Below, piece by piece: positions 26,997 to 35,923 of a stretch of DNA of 64,000 bases; the stretch's first letter is position 1; every line of letters begins with the position of its first letter. The DNA is from JBEBVQ01 sp037190845. GTDB taxonomy: Bacteria; Bacteroidota; Bacteroidia; Chitinophagales; Chitinophagaceae. The stretch is from assembly GCA_037190845.1 (NCBI GenBank), contig JBBCJI010000004.1, forward strand, positions 1-64,000, read 5' to 3'. The position numbers and the translations under genes are program-made. Below the pieces are notes generated by a model, which was not told where the DNA came from, did not search any database, and worked only from the letters and a program-made list of their open reading frames with translations.

Positions 26997-27785
26997 ATGA
27001 AGCATTTACCCAACCTGCTTACACTTACAAACCTGTTTTTCGGTTGTATTGCAATCGTGTTTATCCTTGATGCACAGCCTTTCCAGGTGCTGATCAACGG
27101 GGAATATTATTATGTTACCGGTACGGAGCGTGCTTATTGGGGGGCAGTTTTCATAGGTCTGGCGGCTGTCTGTGATCTGCTCGACGGTTTTACAGCGAGG
27201 ACATTGCAGATATATTCCCCGATCGGAAAAGATCTGGATTCACTGGCTGACCTGGTGTCTTTTGGTGTGGCGCCGTCTATGATTCTTTTCAAAATGCTGT
27301 GGGCTGCATGGATGCTGGAAGAAGACGCCTTTGATATTTCGATGTTGTCTATGGCGCCTGCGTTTCTGATCACCTGCTTTGCTGCATTACGCCTGGCGCG
27401 GTTTAATGTAACCCCGGCAAAAGGATCCGGTTTTACAGGTATGCCCGTGCCTGCTGTAGGTTTACTGGTAGCATCTTTTCCGCTTATTAACTTTTACAAT
27501 CCTTATGGTATAGGAATGTGGCTCCAAGGTAAATGGACGATATATCTGATCGTTGCGGTGCTCTGCTGGCTAATGGTATCGCAGATACGGTTCTTTAAGT
27601 TTATGCCTCCAAAATGGAGCATGTCATACCTGTGGCCAAGGCTTATTCTTGTGATTGCAGGTGTTGCGACGCTTCCTTTTCTGGGGTCGGCTGCGGTACC
27701 ATTGGTCTTTATCCTTTATGTCCTGCTTTCGCTTATATACCGGGATCCGGAACCAATTTCTTCCGGTGAAAATGCCATGGCATAG
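26997..27785 (+). CDS. pssA: CDP-diacylglycerol--serine O-phosphatidyltransferase
   Basis: 262-aa integral membrane enzyme making phosphatidylserine from CDP-diacylglycerol and serine, the route to phosphatidylethanolamine. The CDP-alcohol phosphotransferase motif DG-x2-AR-x8-G-x3-D-x3-D is complete (D63, G64, A67, R68, G77, D81, D85). About seven hydrophobic segments and an N-terminal LPNLLTLTNLFFGCIAIVF are typical of bacterial PssA type II. No decarboxylase gene is adjacent. The gene is codirectional with purS, 41 bp before it. Confidence 0.92.
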   Translation: MKHLPNLLTLTNLFFGCIAIVFILDAQPFQVLINGEYYYVTGTERAYWGAVFIGLAAVCDLLDGFTARTLQIYSPIGKDLDSLADLVSFGVAPSMILFKMLWAAWMLEEDAFDISMLSMAPAFLITCFAALRLARFNVTPAKGSGFTGMPVPAVGLLVASFPLINFYNPYGIGMWLQGKWTIYLIVAVLCWLMVSQIRFFKFMPPKWSMSYLWPRLILVIAGVATLPFLGSAAVPLVFILYVLLSLIYRDPEPISSGENAMA

Positions 27786-27786
27786 T

Positions 27787-27794
27787 TACCTTTG
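27787..27794 (+). promoter_or_regulatory. Probable -7 box for purS-rsmI
   Basis: TACCTTTG followed by TATCCC matches the -7 consensus 33 bp before the purS ATG. No good -33 box was found at the right distance, so strength is uncertain. Confidence 0.4.
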
Positions 27795-27826
27795 TATCCC
27801 AAGCATCATACAAAAACATTCCAGTA

Positions 27827-28078
27827 ATGACTTACATAGCTCATATCAACGTAATGCCGCTCAAAGAATTGCTCGATCCGCAGGGAAAAGCGGTCAACAG
27901 CAGTCTCCATAATCTCGGCCTGAGCCAGGTGCGCAATGTGCGTATCGGCAAACACATCACGTTGCAGATCGAAGCGGCAAGCCGCGAAGAAGCTGAGGCA
28001 ACTGCAACAGATGCCTGCAAAAAACTGCTGGCTAATCCCGTAATGGAATCGTTTGAGTTTACGCTCACGGAGGCGTAG
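27827..28078 (+). CDS. purS: Phosphoribosylformylglycinamidine synthase subunit PurS
   Basis: 83-aa subunit that bridges PurL and PurQ in FGAM synthase, step four of purine synthesis. The length and the pattern INVMPLKELLDPQGKAVNSS, LGLSQVRNVRIGKHI and the C-terminal VMESFEFTL fit PurS. It shows this organism uses the three-subunit enzyme; purL and purQ are not in the window. It ends 5 bp before rsmI. Confidence 0.93.
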   Translation: MTYIAHINVMPLKELLDPQGKAVNSSLHNLGLSQVRNVRIGKHITLQIEAASREEAEATATDACKKLLANPVMESFEFTLTEA

Positions 28079-28083
28079 GTAAT

Positions 28084-28752
28084 ATGCGTCTTTATCTCGT
28101 TCCATCGCCTGTTGGTAACCTGGGAGATATTACTTACCGGGCGGTGGAGGTGTTGAAAAATGCGGATGCCATCCTCTGCGAGGACACGCGTACCAGTGGC
28201 GTATTACTGCGGCATTACGGGATACAAAAACCGCTCACGCCGTATCACCAGCACAACGAACATAAAATACTACAGCTGCTTGTCAGTCGCCTGCAGGAAG
28301 GCCAGACCCTGGCATTGCTGACTGATGCCGGTACACCGGGCATTTCGGATCCGGGGTTTTTACTGGTGCGCGAATGTATCCGCCATGAGATCCCTGTGGA
28401 ATGCCTGCCTGGCGCTACAGCATTTGTGCCTGCTTTGGTACAATCCGGTATTCCTTCTAACCGGTTTGTATTCGAAGGGTTTCTCCCGCTGAAAAAGGGG
28501 CGCCAAACTATGTTGGGCAAGATAGCTAAGGAAGAGCGTACGATCATATTATACGAATCTCCGCACCGCCTGGTGAAGACACTCCGTGAGCTTGCAGAAG
28601 TATGCGGTGCATCACGCCCTGCCGCTGTATGCCGCGAGTTGACTAAGATGTTTGAAGAAACCCGCAAAGCCTCTTTGTCGGAGCTGGCCGCTTGGTACGA
28701 AACACATCCGCCAAAAGGCGAGATTGTGATTGTGGTTGCGGGAAATGAATAA
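28084..28752 (+). CDS. rsmI: 16S rRNA (cytidine1402-2'-O)-methyltransferase
   Basis: 222-aa SAM-dependent enzyme methylating C1402 in the decoding centre. Family marks: LYLVPSPVGNLGDITYRA, CEDTRTSGVLLRHYGI, TPYHQHNE, LLTDAGTPGISDPGFLLV, LPGATAFVPALVQSGIP and FVFEGFLPLKKGR. The tetrapyrrole methylase fold is complete. It is shorter than E. coli RsmI (286 aa), lacking the extended C-terminal domain, as usual in Bacteroidota. Coupled to purS by a 5-bp gap. Confidence 0.93.
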   Translation: MRLYLVPSPVGNLGDITYRAVEVLKNADAILCEDTRTSGVLLRHYGIQKPLTPYHQHNEHKILQLLVSRLQEGQTLALLTDAGTPGISDPGFLLVRECIRHEIPVECLPGATAFVPALVQSGIPSNRFVFEGFLPLKKGRQTMLGKIAKEERTIILYESPHRLVKTLRELAEVCGASRPAAVCRELTKMFEETRKASLSELAAWYETHPPKGEIVIVVAGNE

Positions 28753-28756
28753 CGAA

Positions 28757-28810
28757 ATGCATGGATGTTGCAAATCCGCTCATTCGCCCTAACTTGCAAC
28801 ATCCATGCAT
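28757..28810. repeat. 17-bp inverted repeat enclosing the priA start codon
   Basis: ATGCATGGATGTTGCAA (28757-28773) and its perfect complement (28794-28810) flank a 20-nt loop. The priA ATG (28805-28807) lies in the right arm, so an RNA containing both arms would hide it. The segment TAACTTGC (28790-28797) resembles a -7 box, which would give a nearly leaderless mRNA without the left arm. Confidence 0.75.
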
Positions 28811-31264
28811 CCAGACAATCGTTTTGCAGACATTATATTACCGCTCAACCTGCCCAAGCCGCTGACGTACGGTATCCCTTCGGAAATGCAGGAGGTGCTG
28901 CAGCCCGGTATGCGTGTGGAAGTTTCGCTGGGGCGCAATAAGCAGTATGCCGGTATTGTGGTACGGATACACAATGAGCAACCCGAAGCCTATCAGGTAA
29001 AACCCATTCGTAATGTGCTGGATGATACGCCCGTGGTGAACGGTATCCAGCTTCGCTTCTGGAACTGGATCGCGGATTATTACCTGGCTACGCCGGGTGA
29101 AGTGATGCAGGCCGCTTTGCCGGCTCATCTGAAGCTTTCAGGAGAAACCCGATTGCAATGGATGCCGCAGCATGAAGATGTGCTGTATGAGTGGAGCAAG
29201 GAAACAGCGTCCGCAGCAGAGATGCTGGAACAAAGACAGGAGCTGACATTGGGTGAATTGAAGGGACTTGTCGGTCAGCGCGCACTGTCGCGCGTGATCT
29301 ATGAACTGCTGGAGCAGGAAGTGGTGGTCATCAATGATTCGCTCGAACCCTCGTATCGTCCGCGTAAAGAGCGGATCATTCGCCTTTCTCCGGAATACAG
29401 GGATGAACAGAAACTTTCATCACTATTTGATGTTCTACAGCGTGCACCGAAGCAACTTGAACTGCTGATGGCTTATGTGCAATTTTCGATGCAACATCCG
29501 TACGTGCGTCAGGCAGACCTGCTGGAACGTACATCGGCTAATGCATCTCAAATAAAAGCCTTATCGGATAAAGGTATATTTATCATAGAAGAAAAAGCGA
29601 CGGACCGGCTTGTGTTTTCGGGTAAGGAAGAAGCACGTACCATTGAATTCACGCCCGCACAGCAGCTCGCCTATGATCAGCTTAGCGAAGGTCTGTCGGA
29701 GAAAAATGTAGCGTTGTTGCAAGGTGTTACCGGGAGTGGTAAAACATTGCTGTACATCCATAAGATCAGGGAATATCTTGCTGCAGGCAAACAGGTTGTT
29801 TTTCTCTTGCCTGAAATAGGACTTACCACCCAACTGGTAAGCCGCCTGTATGCTTATTTTGGAGAAGAGCTGGGTGTATATCATTCCCGGTTCAGTAATA
29901 ATGAGCGGGTGGAGATATGGGAGAAAGTACAGCAGGGTGTTTATCGTATTGTTGCAGGTCCGCGTTCTGCGCTCTGGCTTCCTTATAAGAATCTCGGACT
30001 AATTGTAGTAGACGAAGAACATGACGGCTCTTACAAGCAGAAAGATCCGGCGCCGCGTTTTCATGCACGCGATGCGGCAATTTACCTGGCCGGTTTGCAT
30101 GGCGCCAAGGTGATACTGGGCTCTGCCACACCTTCGGTAGAAAGTCTTTATAATGCACATCAGGGAAAGTATAACCGGGTGTTGCTGGAGGAACGATACC
30201 AGGGTGTGCGTTTGCCTGCTATTGAGTTGATCAATGCCACATCGCTGACCGTTGCGCGTACGCGTGGATTTTCTTTACTGACACCGGAGCTGCAACAGGC
30301 AATCGCAGAAGCACTGCAGCAAAAAAAGCAGGTGATTCTTTTCCAGAACAGACGGGGATATGCACCATTTCAGCTATGTACGGTCTGTGGATGGGTGCCT
30401 CATTGTAAAAACTGCGCTGTATCGCTCACCTATCATAAGATCACGGATAAGCTGCATTGTCATTATTGCGGATTGAAGAGCGCAGTGATACATACCTGTC
30501 CGTCTTGTGGCAGTAACCGGTTGATCAGTAAAAGTTTTGGTACGGAAAAAATTGAGGAAGAAGTGCAGCAGGCTTTCCCCCGTGCACGCGTGGCGCGTAT
30601 GGATACCGATAGCCTCCGTGGTAAAGACAGTCTGACGCAGCTTCTTGAGAAGTTGGAAAAACAGCGGATTGATGTTCTCGTGGGTACGCAGATGGTGGTT
30701 AAAGGGCTTGACTTTGCCCGGGTGGCGCTGGTAGGTATTCTGAGTGCCGATAGCCTGCTGAGTTATCCGGATTTCCGGGTAAATGAACGTGCTTTTCAAC
30801 TGATGGAGCAGGTAAGCGGCAGGGCAGGCAGAGCAGATGGCGCCGGGAGGGTATTGATCCAGACGTACAATATGGAGCACCCTGTGCTGAAGTGGGTGCA
30901 GGAGCATGATGTAGCTGCGTTCTACGAACAGGAGATCCGTGAACGGGCGGAGTTTTTTTATCCTCCTTTCACACGTTTGATACGGGTTGTTTTTAAACAC
31001 CGGGATGAGACAGTAGCGGCCAGGGCTGCTGCGCATATGGCAAACGCATTACAATCTATTGAACACATAACTGTACAGGGGCCGGCGCCGGCATTGGTCG
31101 CGCGTGTCCGCAATCTGTATATACAGGAGGTATGGGTCAAATGTTCCAGAGATACACAGGTTTTATATCAGGTTAAATACCTGATCCGGGAATACCGGCA
31201 GCAGATTATTCATACAAAAGGTTTTTCGGCTGTACAGATTATACCGGATGTGGATCCGGTATAA
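28805..31264 (+). CDS. priA: Primosomal replication restart helicase PriA
   Basis: 819-aa 3'-5' DNA helicase that reloads the replisome at stalled forks. The N-terminal DNA-binding domain begins FADIILPLNLPKPLTYGIP. Walker A is GVTGSGKT (307-314) and the Walker B box is DEEH (403-406) in VVDEEHDGSYKQ. The Cys-rich zinc region is present: CTVCGWVPHCKNC then CHYCG and CPSCG. The helicase C-terminal motif VSGRAGRADGAGRVLIQT follows. Full length for the family. Its start codon lies in a hairpin, and a palindrome follows the stop. Confidence 0.96.
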   Translation: MHPDNRFADIILPLNLPKPLTYGIPSEMQEVLQPGMRVEVSLGRNKQYAGIVVRIHNEQPEAYQVKPIRNVLDDTPVVNGIQLRFWNWIADYYLATPGEVMQAALPAHLKLSGETRLQWMPQHEDVLYEWSKETASAAEMLEQRQELTLGELKGLVGQRALSRVIYELLEQEVVVINDSLEPSYRPRKERIIRLSPEYRDEQKLSSLFDVLQRAPKQLELLMAYVQFSMQHPYVRQADLLERTSANASQIKALSDKGIFIIEEKATDRLVFSGKEEARTIEFTPAQQLAYDQLSEGLSEKNVALLQGVTGSGKTLLYIHKIREYLAAGKQVVFLLPEIGLTTQLVSRLYAYFGEELGVYHSRFSNNERVEIWEKVQQGVYRIVAGPRSALWLPYKNLGLIVVDEEHDGSYKQKDPAPRFHARDAAIYLAGLHGAKVILGSATPSVESLYNAHQGKYNRVLLEERYQGVRLPAIELINATSLTVARTRGFSLLTPELQQAIAEALQQKKQVILFQNRRGYAPFQLCTVCGWVPHCKNCAVSLTYHKITDKLHCHYCGLKSAVIHTCPSCGSNRLISKSFGTEKIEEEVQQAFPRARVARMDTDSLRGKDSLTQLLEKLEKQRIDVLVGTQMVVKGLDFARVALVGILSADSLLSYPDFRVNERAFQLMEQVSGRAGRADGAGRVLIQTYNMEHPVLKWVQEHDVAAFYEQEIRERAEFFYPPFTRLIRVVFKHRDETVAARAAAHMANALQSIEHITVQGPAPALVARVRNLYIQEVWVKCSRDTQVLYQVKYLIREYRQQIIHTKGFSAVQIIPDVDPV

Positions 31265-31273
31265 TCAATCAAC

Positions 31274-31303
31274 CGTAGAGACGCGATGCATCACGTCTCT
31301 ACG
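31274..31303. repeat. GAGAC palindrome in the priA convergent gap
   Basis: CGTAGAGACGCGATG followed by its near-complement (one mismatch). Its right end contains CTA, which on the minus strand is the TAG stop (31301-31299) of the converging membrane-protein gene. Same family as 15509 and 37874. Confidence 0.8.
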
Positions 31304-32396
31304 ATGGTGACGACATCCGTTTACGGGAATTGTTCCGTGATTGTACCCCGGATCCCGTAATGGGTTGCGGTTGCTGCGGTGATTTTACGAAACGTTCTTT
31401 CAGCGATTTCCCTATACCGATTACTGATGTATAATTGAGCGGCAGCTCCAGTAACACATGCAGATAACTCAGGAAAAACAGCCACAGCAGCCCCATGGTA
31501 TAGTTGTATATATACAGGCTGATGCTCACCACCCAGAAGATGATCACAATGGCAAACCGGGCCTTCGGTACTTTATGCCATTGTATAACACGTGTTTTGG
31601 AGAACCAGTTCAGGTAATGATATGTATAGGCGAAAGCAATGAACCGGGCCATCAGGATACCTGTCTTGGAGTTGAATACCTCATTGAGCCAGTAAGTCAT
31701 ATTGGTCCCCTCCGTTTTATAACCGAAAAAGCTGACCAGCGACTGGATGTGCATCTGGAAAAAACCGACACCCTGTTCTCCGCCAACGTAGGCGTTTTTC
31801 CCATAATCGCTCACCGGAAAGAATACGGTATCCGGGTAAACATTGAACAGCAGGATAGGGCATAGCACCAAAATGACGACCGATAAAATACCGAGCCGGC
31901 TTTTGCTTTTCAGCGCTCCGTACAGCATAAACAGTCCGGTAAATATATACACATGCACCAGCGTAGGCAGGAACACCGAAAGGAAAAGCCAGAAGTGTGA
32001 GGAAAGCTGCGATGTTACGATAATAAGAAAGATACCCACGATCCGGTAGAATGTATTTTTTACCAGTACAAATACCAGCGAGGACAGCAGGGCCACCCAG
32101 GCAAGCTGAGTGTTAAACTGAGCCGGAATGTCTATCTCAAGCCGGTATATGGAGTTGAAGAAGGTAATGGATACCAGCACACCTATGATCAGCAGGAACA
32201 AGGCATCGTATCTGCCTTTGGTATAGTAGTTACGGTCGTGGAGCCAGGATATTTCAGTAAGATAATGCATCGGGCCCAGTATCGCGTAGCTGAATAAAAA
32301 CAGTTCGAAAGGGATCATTACAGCTACACAACATGAAACCAGCATCAGGCCGATATTCACTGCATCAATCCGTTCGGTAGCAGATAATTTTGTCAT
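31299..32396 (-). CDS. Polytopic membrane protein with conserved-looking histidine motifs, function unknown
   Basis: 365 aa with about nine hydrophobic helices and a basic Gln/Ser/Arg-rich tail. Not recognised with confidence. Histidines and acidic residues cluster at helix ends: PMHYLTEISWLHDR (H44, E48, H53), H148, YHYLNWFSKTRVIQWH (H260, H274) and LHVLLELP (H313, E317). Such spacing is seen in membrane metallo-oxygenases and desaturase-like enzymes, including Brp/Blh carotene dioxygenases, but this is only a resemblance. The stop codon is supplied by the palindrome at 31274. The gene is isolated, with 197 bp before the next minus-strand gene. Confidence 0.75.
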   Translation of the reverse strand: MTKLSATERIDAVNIGLMLVSCCVAVMIPFELFLFSYAILGPMHYLTEISWLHDRNYYTKGRYDALFLLIIGVLVSITFFNSIYRLEIDIPAQFNTQLAWVALLSSLVFVLVKNTFYRIVGIFLIIVTSQLSSHFWLFLSVFLPTLVHVYIFTGLFMLYGALKSKSRLGILSVVILVLCPILLFNVYPDTVFFPVSDYGKNAYVGGEQGVGFFQMHIQSLVSFFGYKTEGTNMTYWLNEVFNSKTGILMARFIAFAYTYHYLNWFSKTRVIQWHKVPKARFAIVIIFWVVSISLYIYNYTMGLLWLFFLSYLHVLLELPLNYTSVIGIGKSLKERFVKSPQQPQPITGSGVQSRNNSRKRMSSPS

Positions 32397-32593
32397 AATG
32401 AAAGTTTGATTTGCCCGATCCGGTTATGTGGTCATTCATTTAAAGATACAAATATGATCATCACTGCCCACATCTGTCTGACCTTCAAAGTTATTTAGTT
32501 TTTTTTACTCATACGGTAGTAACGCTGTGTTAATTTATCGATTTCATTGAATGCCTTATAGATGTCTATGCATAATACTTCGATAAATTGTAA

Positions 32594-33610
32594 TTACCTG
32601 CCTTTGAATATAATGCCCAGCCCGGGTGTCGGGGTAATGTTGACCACCCCGTTATCAAACTGCAATCCTTCGGCCACGTCTTCTTTCAGCAGCAGAGGGC
32701 CGTCGGCGTCCGCTTCATCTGCAAGCGGCATCAGATGCGCCAGTGCTGCCGTGCCAACCGTACTTTCACACATGGAGCCGAGCATGACTTTCAGGCCAAG
32801 CTGCCGTGCTTCCCGTATCATCCGCAGCGCAGGAGTAATGCCCCCGCATTTGGTAAGCTTGATGTTTATGCCATGAAATTTTCCGGCACAGGCTGTCACA
32901 TCCTGTTCTTCTACACAGCTTTCGTCTGCAAACAGCAGGATCGGTGATTCTTTTCTCAGTTCCTGCATTGCTTCAGTTTCTGTTCTGGGAAGCGGTTGTT
33001 CGAGCAGGGTCACACCAAGCCTTGCCAGCTCCGGTAAGAGACGCATGGCGTCTTCAAAGTTCAGGCTTTCGTTGGCATCTACCCGGAACACGGCATTTGT
33101 ATGGCAGCGCAATTGTTCGATAAGGCTGATGTCATCAACGGCTTTTATTTTGATCTTATATACCGGCCAGGGGTGTTCCTGCATTTTTTGTAACATGATC
33201 TCTGCAGGGTCTTGTCCCAGTGTATAATCGGTAACCGGGGCGGGTCCGGATATGCCGAGCAACCGGTTGAGCGGCATACGGCGCATTTTTGCAAACAGGT
33301 CCCAGCCGGCAATATCAAGTGCAGCGATGAGAAAATTTTGTCCCGGTAGCAGATGATGAAGAAAGTGCCAGAAGCGTTGCGGATCGGTAAGGGCATATCG
33401 TTCGATCAGCGGACGCTTGGCTTCCAGCAGTTCCTGCATAGCAGTAACGGTTACCTGGTAATAGCTGATGGCAGGCGCTTCCCCGTATCCGCGTATATTT
33501 CCCATGCCCAGTGATACGATCAGTGTGGACTGATGAGTTTTTGTGCCTTTGGCGATGGTGAAGGGGTATTCAAATGCCAGGTCAAAGGGGTAGGAATGCA
33601 GTTGTAGCAT
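32594..33610 (-). CDS. Dipeptide epimerase (enolase superfamily)
   Basis: 338-aa enzyme of the muconate-lactonising subgroup, probably an L-Ala-D/L-Glu-type epimerase acting on murein-derived dipeptides. The start at 33610 (MLQLHSYPFDLAFEYPFTI) is chosen because the longer frame adds an unrelated 29-residue leader. Catalytic set: Lys pair in YKIKIK (152-156), metal ligands D178 (FRVDANES), E204 (LLEQPLP) and D229 (FADES), and base K251 or K254 (IKLTK). The DADGPLLL box near 301-308 is typical of dipeptide epimerases. Exact dipeptide specificity is inferred. Confidence 0.88.
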   Translation of the reverse strand: MLQLHSYPFDLAFEYPFTIAKGTKTHQSTLIVSLGMGNIRGYGEAPAISYYQVTVTAMQELLEAKRPLIERYALTDPQRFWHFLHHLLPGQNFLIAALDIAGWDLFAKMRRMPLNRLLGISGPAPVTDYTLGQDPAEIMLQKMQEHPWPVYKIKIKAVDDISLIEQLRCHTNAVFRVDANESLNFEDAMRLLPELARLGVTLLEQPLPRTETEAMQELRKESPILLFADESCVEEQDVTACAGKFHGINIKLTKCGGITPALRMIREARQLGLKVMLGSMCESTVGTAALAHLMPLADEADADGPLLLKEDVAEGLQFDNGVVNITPTPGLGIIFKGR

Positions 33611-33650
33611 GTTAGATGCAATTAATTTTATCACCGGGAGTGATCCCGTA

Positions 33651-34199
33651 TTATGGCTGTTGGTTCCATTCGCTGCGCAGAATACCTGAAATAACAAGAT
33701 CTTCGGGTATCCCGTTGATCAGGCAGCCCGCGCGTATGATACCTTCTGTTTTTGCACCCAGCCTTTGCGCCACTGCTCCACTGTGTCTATTGCGTACAGC
33801 AAAGTGCAACTCTATCTTATTGAGTCTCAGCTTCTGGAACAGGAAGTCTACGAAGCGCCGTGCAGATCTTGTTATGATGCCTTTCCCTTCAAAATCTTTT
33901 GCGATCCAGTATCCGATCTGTGCTCTTTTCAATTCGTGATCCCAGTTGTGCATGCCCATACCGCCGATGATCTCCCTGTTACGAAAAATACCGAGGGTGA
34001 GCGACTGCTGATTATTGATATCCTGTAATGATTTCTGGATGAATTGCAGGGAATGCTCCTGTTTTGTCGTGCGGTCTACCCAGCTCAGCCATGACCTCAG
34101 GTGTCCCCTTGATTCGTTGATCACATGAAATAATGCCGCTGCATCATCCGGCTGGTAGTTGCGGAGTAATATTTCATCATCTATCAGGATCGAAACCAT
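33651..34199 (-). CDS. GNAT acetyltransferase, RimJ/RimL type
   Basis: 182 aa. GNAT motif A is IGYWIAKDFEGKGIITRSAR, with the acetyl-CoA loop EGKGIIT; KLRLNKIELHFAVRN and SGAVAQRLGAKTEG follow, as in RimL-like ribosomal protein or small-molecule acetyltransferases. Substrate unknown. It sits 11 bp after purH on the same strand and is probably cotranscribed with it. Confidence 0.85.
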   Translation of the reverse strand: MVSILIDDEILLRNYQPDDAAALFHVINESRGHLRSWLSWVDRTTKQEHSLQFIQKSLQDINNQQSLTLGIFRNREIIGGMGMHNWDHELKRAQIGYWIAKDFEGKGIITRSARRFVDFLFQKLRLNKIELHFAVRNRHSGAVAQRLGAKTEGIIRAGCLINGIPEDLVISGILRSEWNQQP

Positions 34200-34210
34200 G
34201 GGTCATTCGC

Positions 34211-35731
34211 TTAGTGCCTGAAATGGCGGGTCTTTGTCAGCACCATCGCCATGTTGTGCTCTTTACAGAAGGCGATGGAGTCGTTGTCTCTTACTGATCC
34301 GCCAGGCTGTATCACGGCCATGATACCTGCTTCATATGCCATACGCACGCAGTCATCAAACGGGAAGAAGGCATCTGAAGCCATCACAGCGCCGGCAGTT
34401 GGAAAATCTGACTGACGGGCTTTTTCGAGCGACTGGCGCAGTGCGTCTATACGGCTGGTCTGTCCACAGCCTTTGCCGATTAGTTGTTGGTTTTTAATCA
34501 GCACAATAGCATTCGATTTCAGGTGCTTGCAGATAATGTTGGCAAACAGCAAGTCGTTTTTTTCTGTTTCCGTACATGCGCGGCCACCGGACTCAGTCCA
34601 GGTTTCATAGTTCTGTACATCGGCATCCTGTATCAATACGCCATTAAGAACACGTTTATAACCGGGCGCCGGGCGGTAGGGTTGCTTCTGCTGTAGCAGT
34701 ATCCGGTTCTTTTTGCCTTTGAGGAGTTGTAGCGCATCTTCATCGAATGCAGGTGCAATCAGAATCTCGAAAAACAATTCATTGATCTTTGTGGCAACGG
34801 CCAGATTCACGGTCTGGTTGGTGATAAGTACACCGCCAAACGCACTTTCCGGATCGCCGGCCAGCGCAGCTTCCCAGGCAGCCGTTACATTATCCTGTAT
34901 GGCTACTCCACAAACGTTAGTATGCTTGATAATGGCAAATGCAGCCGCTTCCGGCTCAAATTCTGCCATAAGCTGCACAGCGGCATCGGTGTCTACAAGG
35001 TTGTTGTATGAAAGCTCTTTACCGTTCAGTTTTTTAAATAACCCCTCAATATCCCCGTAATAGGTAGCTGCCTGGTGCGGGTTTTCGCCGTAGCGTAGCG
35101 ATTGCTTATGAGCAACCGATAACTGAAAGCTGTCTGAATTATTGCCGCCGTTAAAATAATCAGCTATGGCTACATCGTAATGTGCACATTCCGTGAAAGC
35201 TGCTGCTGCAAACCGCTTCCGTTCTTCCAGAGATGTTTCACCCTTTTGCTGTTCCAATACTTCCAGCAGATTGCCGTATTGGTGACGCGAAGCGATAATA
35301 CATACATCTTTGAAGTTTTTACCGGCAGCACGTATCAGAGAAACGCCGCCAATATCCACTTTTTCAACAATGGCTGCTTCGTCGGTAGTAGACGCTACGG
35401 TTTCTTCAAAAGGGTACAGGTCTACGATCACCAGATCGAAAAGGGGAATTTCATATTCCGTCACATGATGCTGATCGGCAGGAAGATCACGACGTGCCAG
35501 GATTCCACCAAATACTTTCGGATGCAGGGTTTTTACCCTGCCACCCAAGATAGAGGGATAGCCGGTCACATCTTCAACAGCTGTACAGGAAACACCTAAT
35601 TGTTCAATAAAGGATTGTGTGCCGCCGGTAGAATATATGTTGACATTCAGCTCATGAAGCTTTCTTACTACCGGTTCCAGGCCATCTTTATAAAATACAG
35701 AAATCAGTGCAGATTTTATAGTGCGGTTCAT
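34211..35731 (-). CDS. purH: Bifunctional AICAR transformylase / IMP cyclohydrolase
   Basis: 506-aa enzyme for the last two steps of IMP synthesis. The N-terminal IMP cyclohydrolase/MGS domain has YSTGGTQSFIEQLG, VTGYPSILGGRVKTLHPKVF and VDLYPFEETV. The C-terminal transformylase has LRYGENPHQAA, IKHTNVCGVA with the catalytic Lys-His, and ASDAFFPFDD. Complete length. Followed by GNAT and probably the epimerase. A degenerate -7 box TATCTTCG lies at 35768-35761 on the minus strand. Confidence 0.96.
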   Translation of the reverse strand: MNRTIKSALISVFYKDGLEPVVRKLHELNVNIYSTGGTQSFIEQLGVSCTAVEDVTGYPSILGGRVKTLHPKVFGGILARRDLPADQHHVTEYEIPLFDLVIVDLYPFEETVASTTDEAAIVEKVDIGGVSLIRAAGKNFKDVCIIASRHQYGNLLEVLEQQKGETSLEERKRFAAAAFTECAHYDVAIADYFNGGNNSDSFQLSVAHKQSLRYGENPHQAATYYGDIEGLFKKLNGKELSYNNLVDTDAAVQLMAEFEPEAAAFAIIKHTNVCGVAIQDNVTAAWEAALAGDPESAFGGVLITNQTVNLAVATKINELFFEILIAPAFDEDALQLLKGKKNRILLQQKQPYRPAPGYKRVLNGVLIQDADVQNYETWTESGGRACTETEKNDLLFANIICKHLKSNAIVLIKNQQLIGKGCGQTSRIDALRQSLEKARQSDFPTAGAVMASDAFFPFDDCVRMAYEAGIMAVIQPGGSVRDNDSIAFCKEHNMAMVLTKTRHFRH

Positions 35732-35892
35732 AATACAAAGTCGTGTGGTGTAATAACGGGCGAAGATAGTCCATTTGTCGGTTTGGGTGTATATGTATAT
35801 ACGTTCACGGCTGCATGTTTCTGAATGATACGTTAAAAGATATTGGTATTTATTTATTTTTTACCCGGAATCATCAAGCCATTGATTTTATT

Positions 35893-35900
35893 TATTTTTG
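35893..35900 (+). promoter_or_regulatory. Probable -7 box for dxs
   Basis: TATTTTTG, 24 bp before the dxs ATG, fits TAnnTTTG; a GGAGG-like site follows at 35900-35904. No convincing -33 box at 17-20 nt. Confidence 0.4.
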
Positions 35901-35923
35901 GAGGTTTTTCAAACCCTGCGTAG

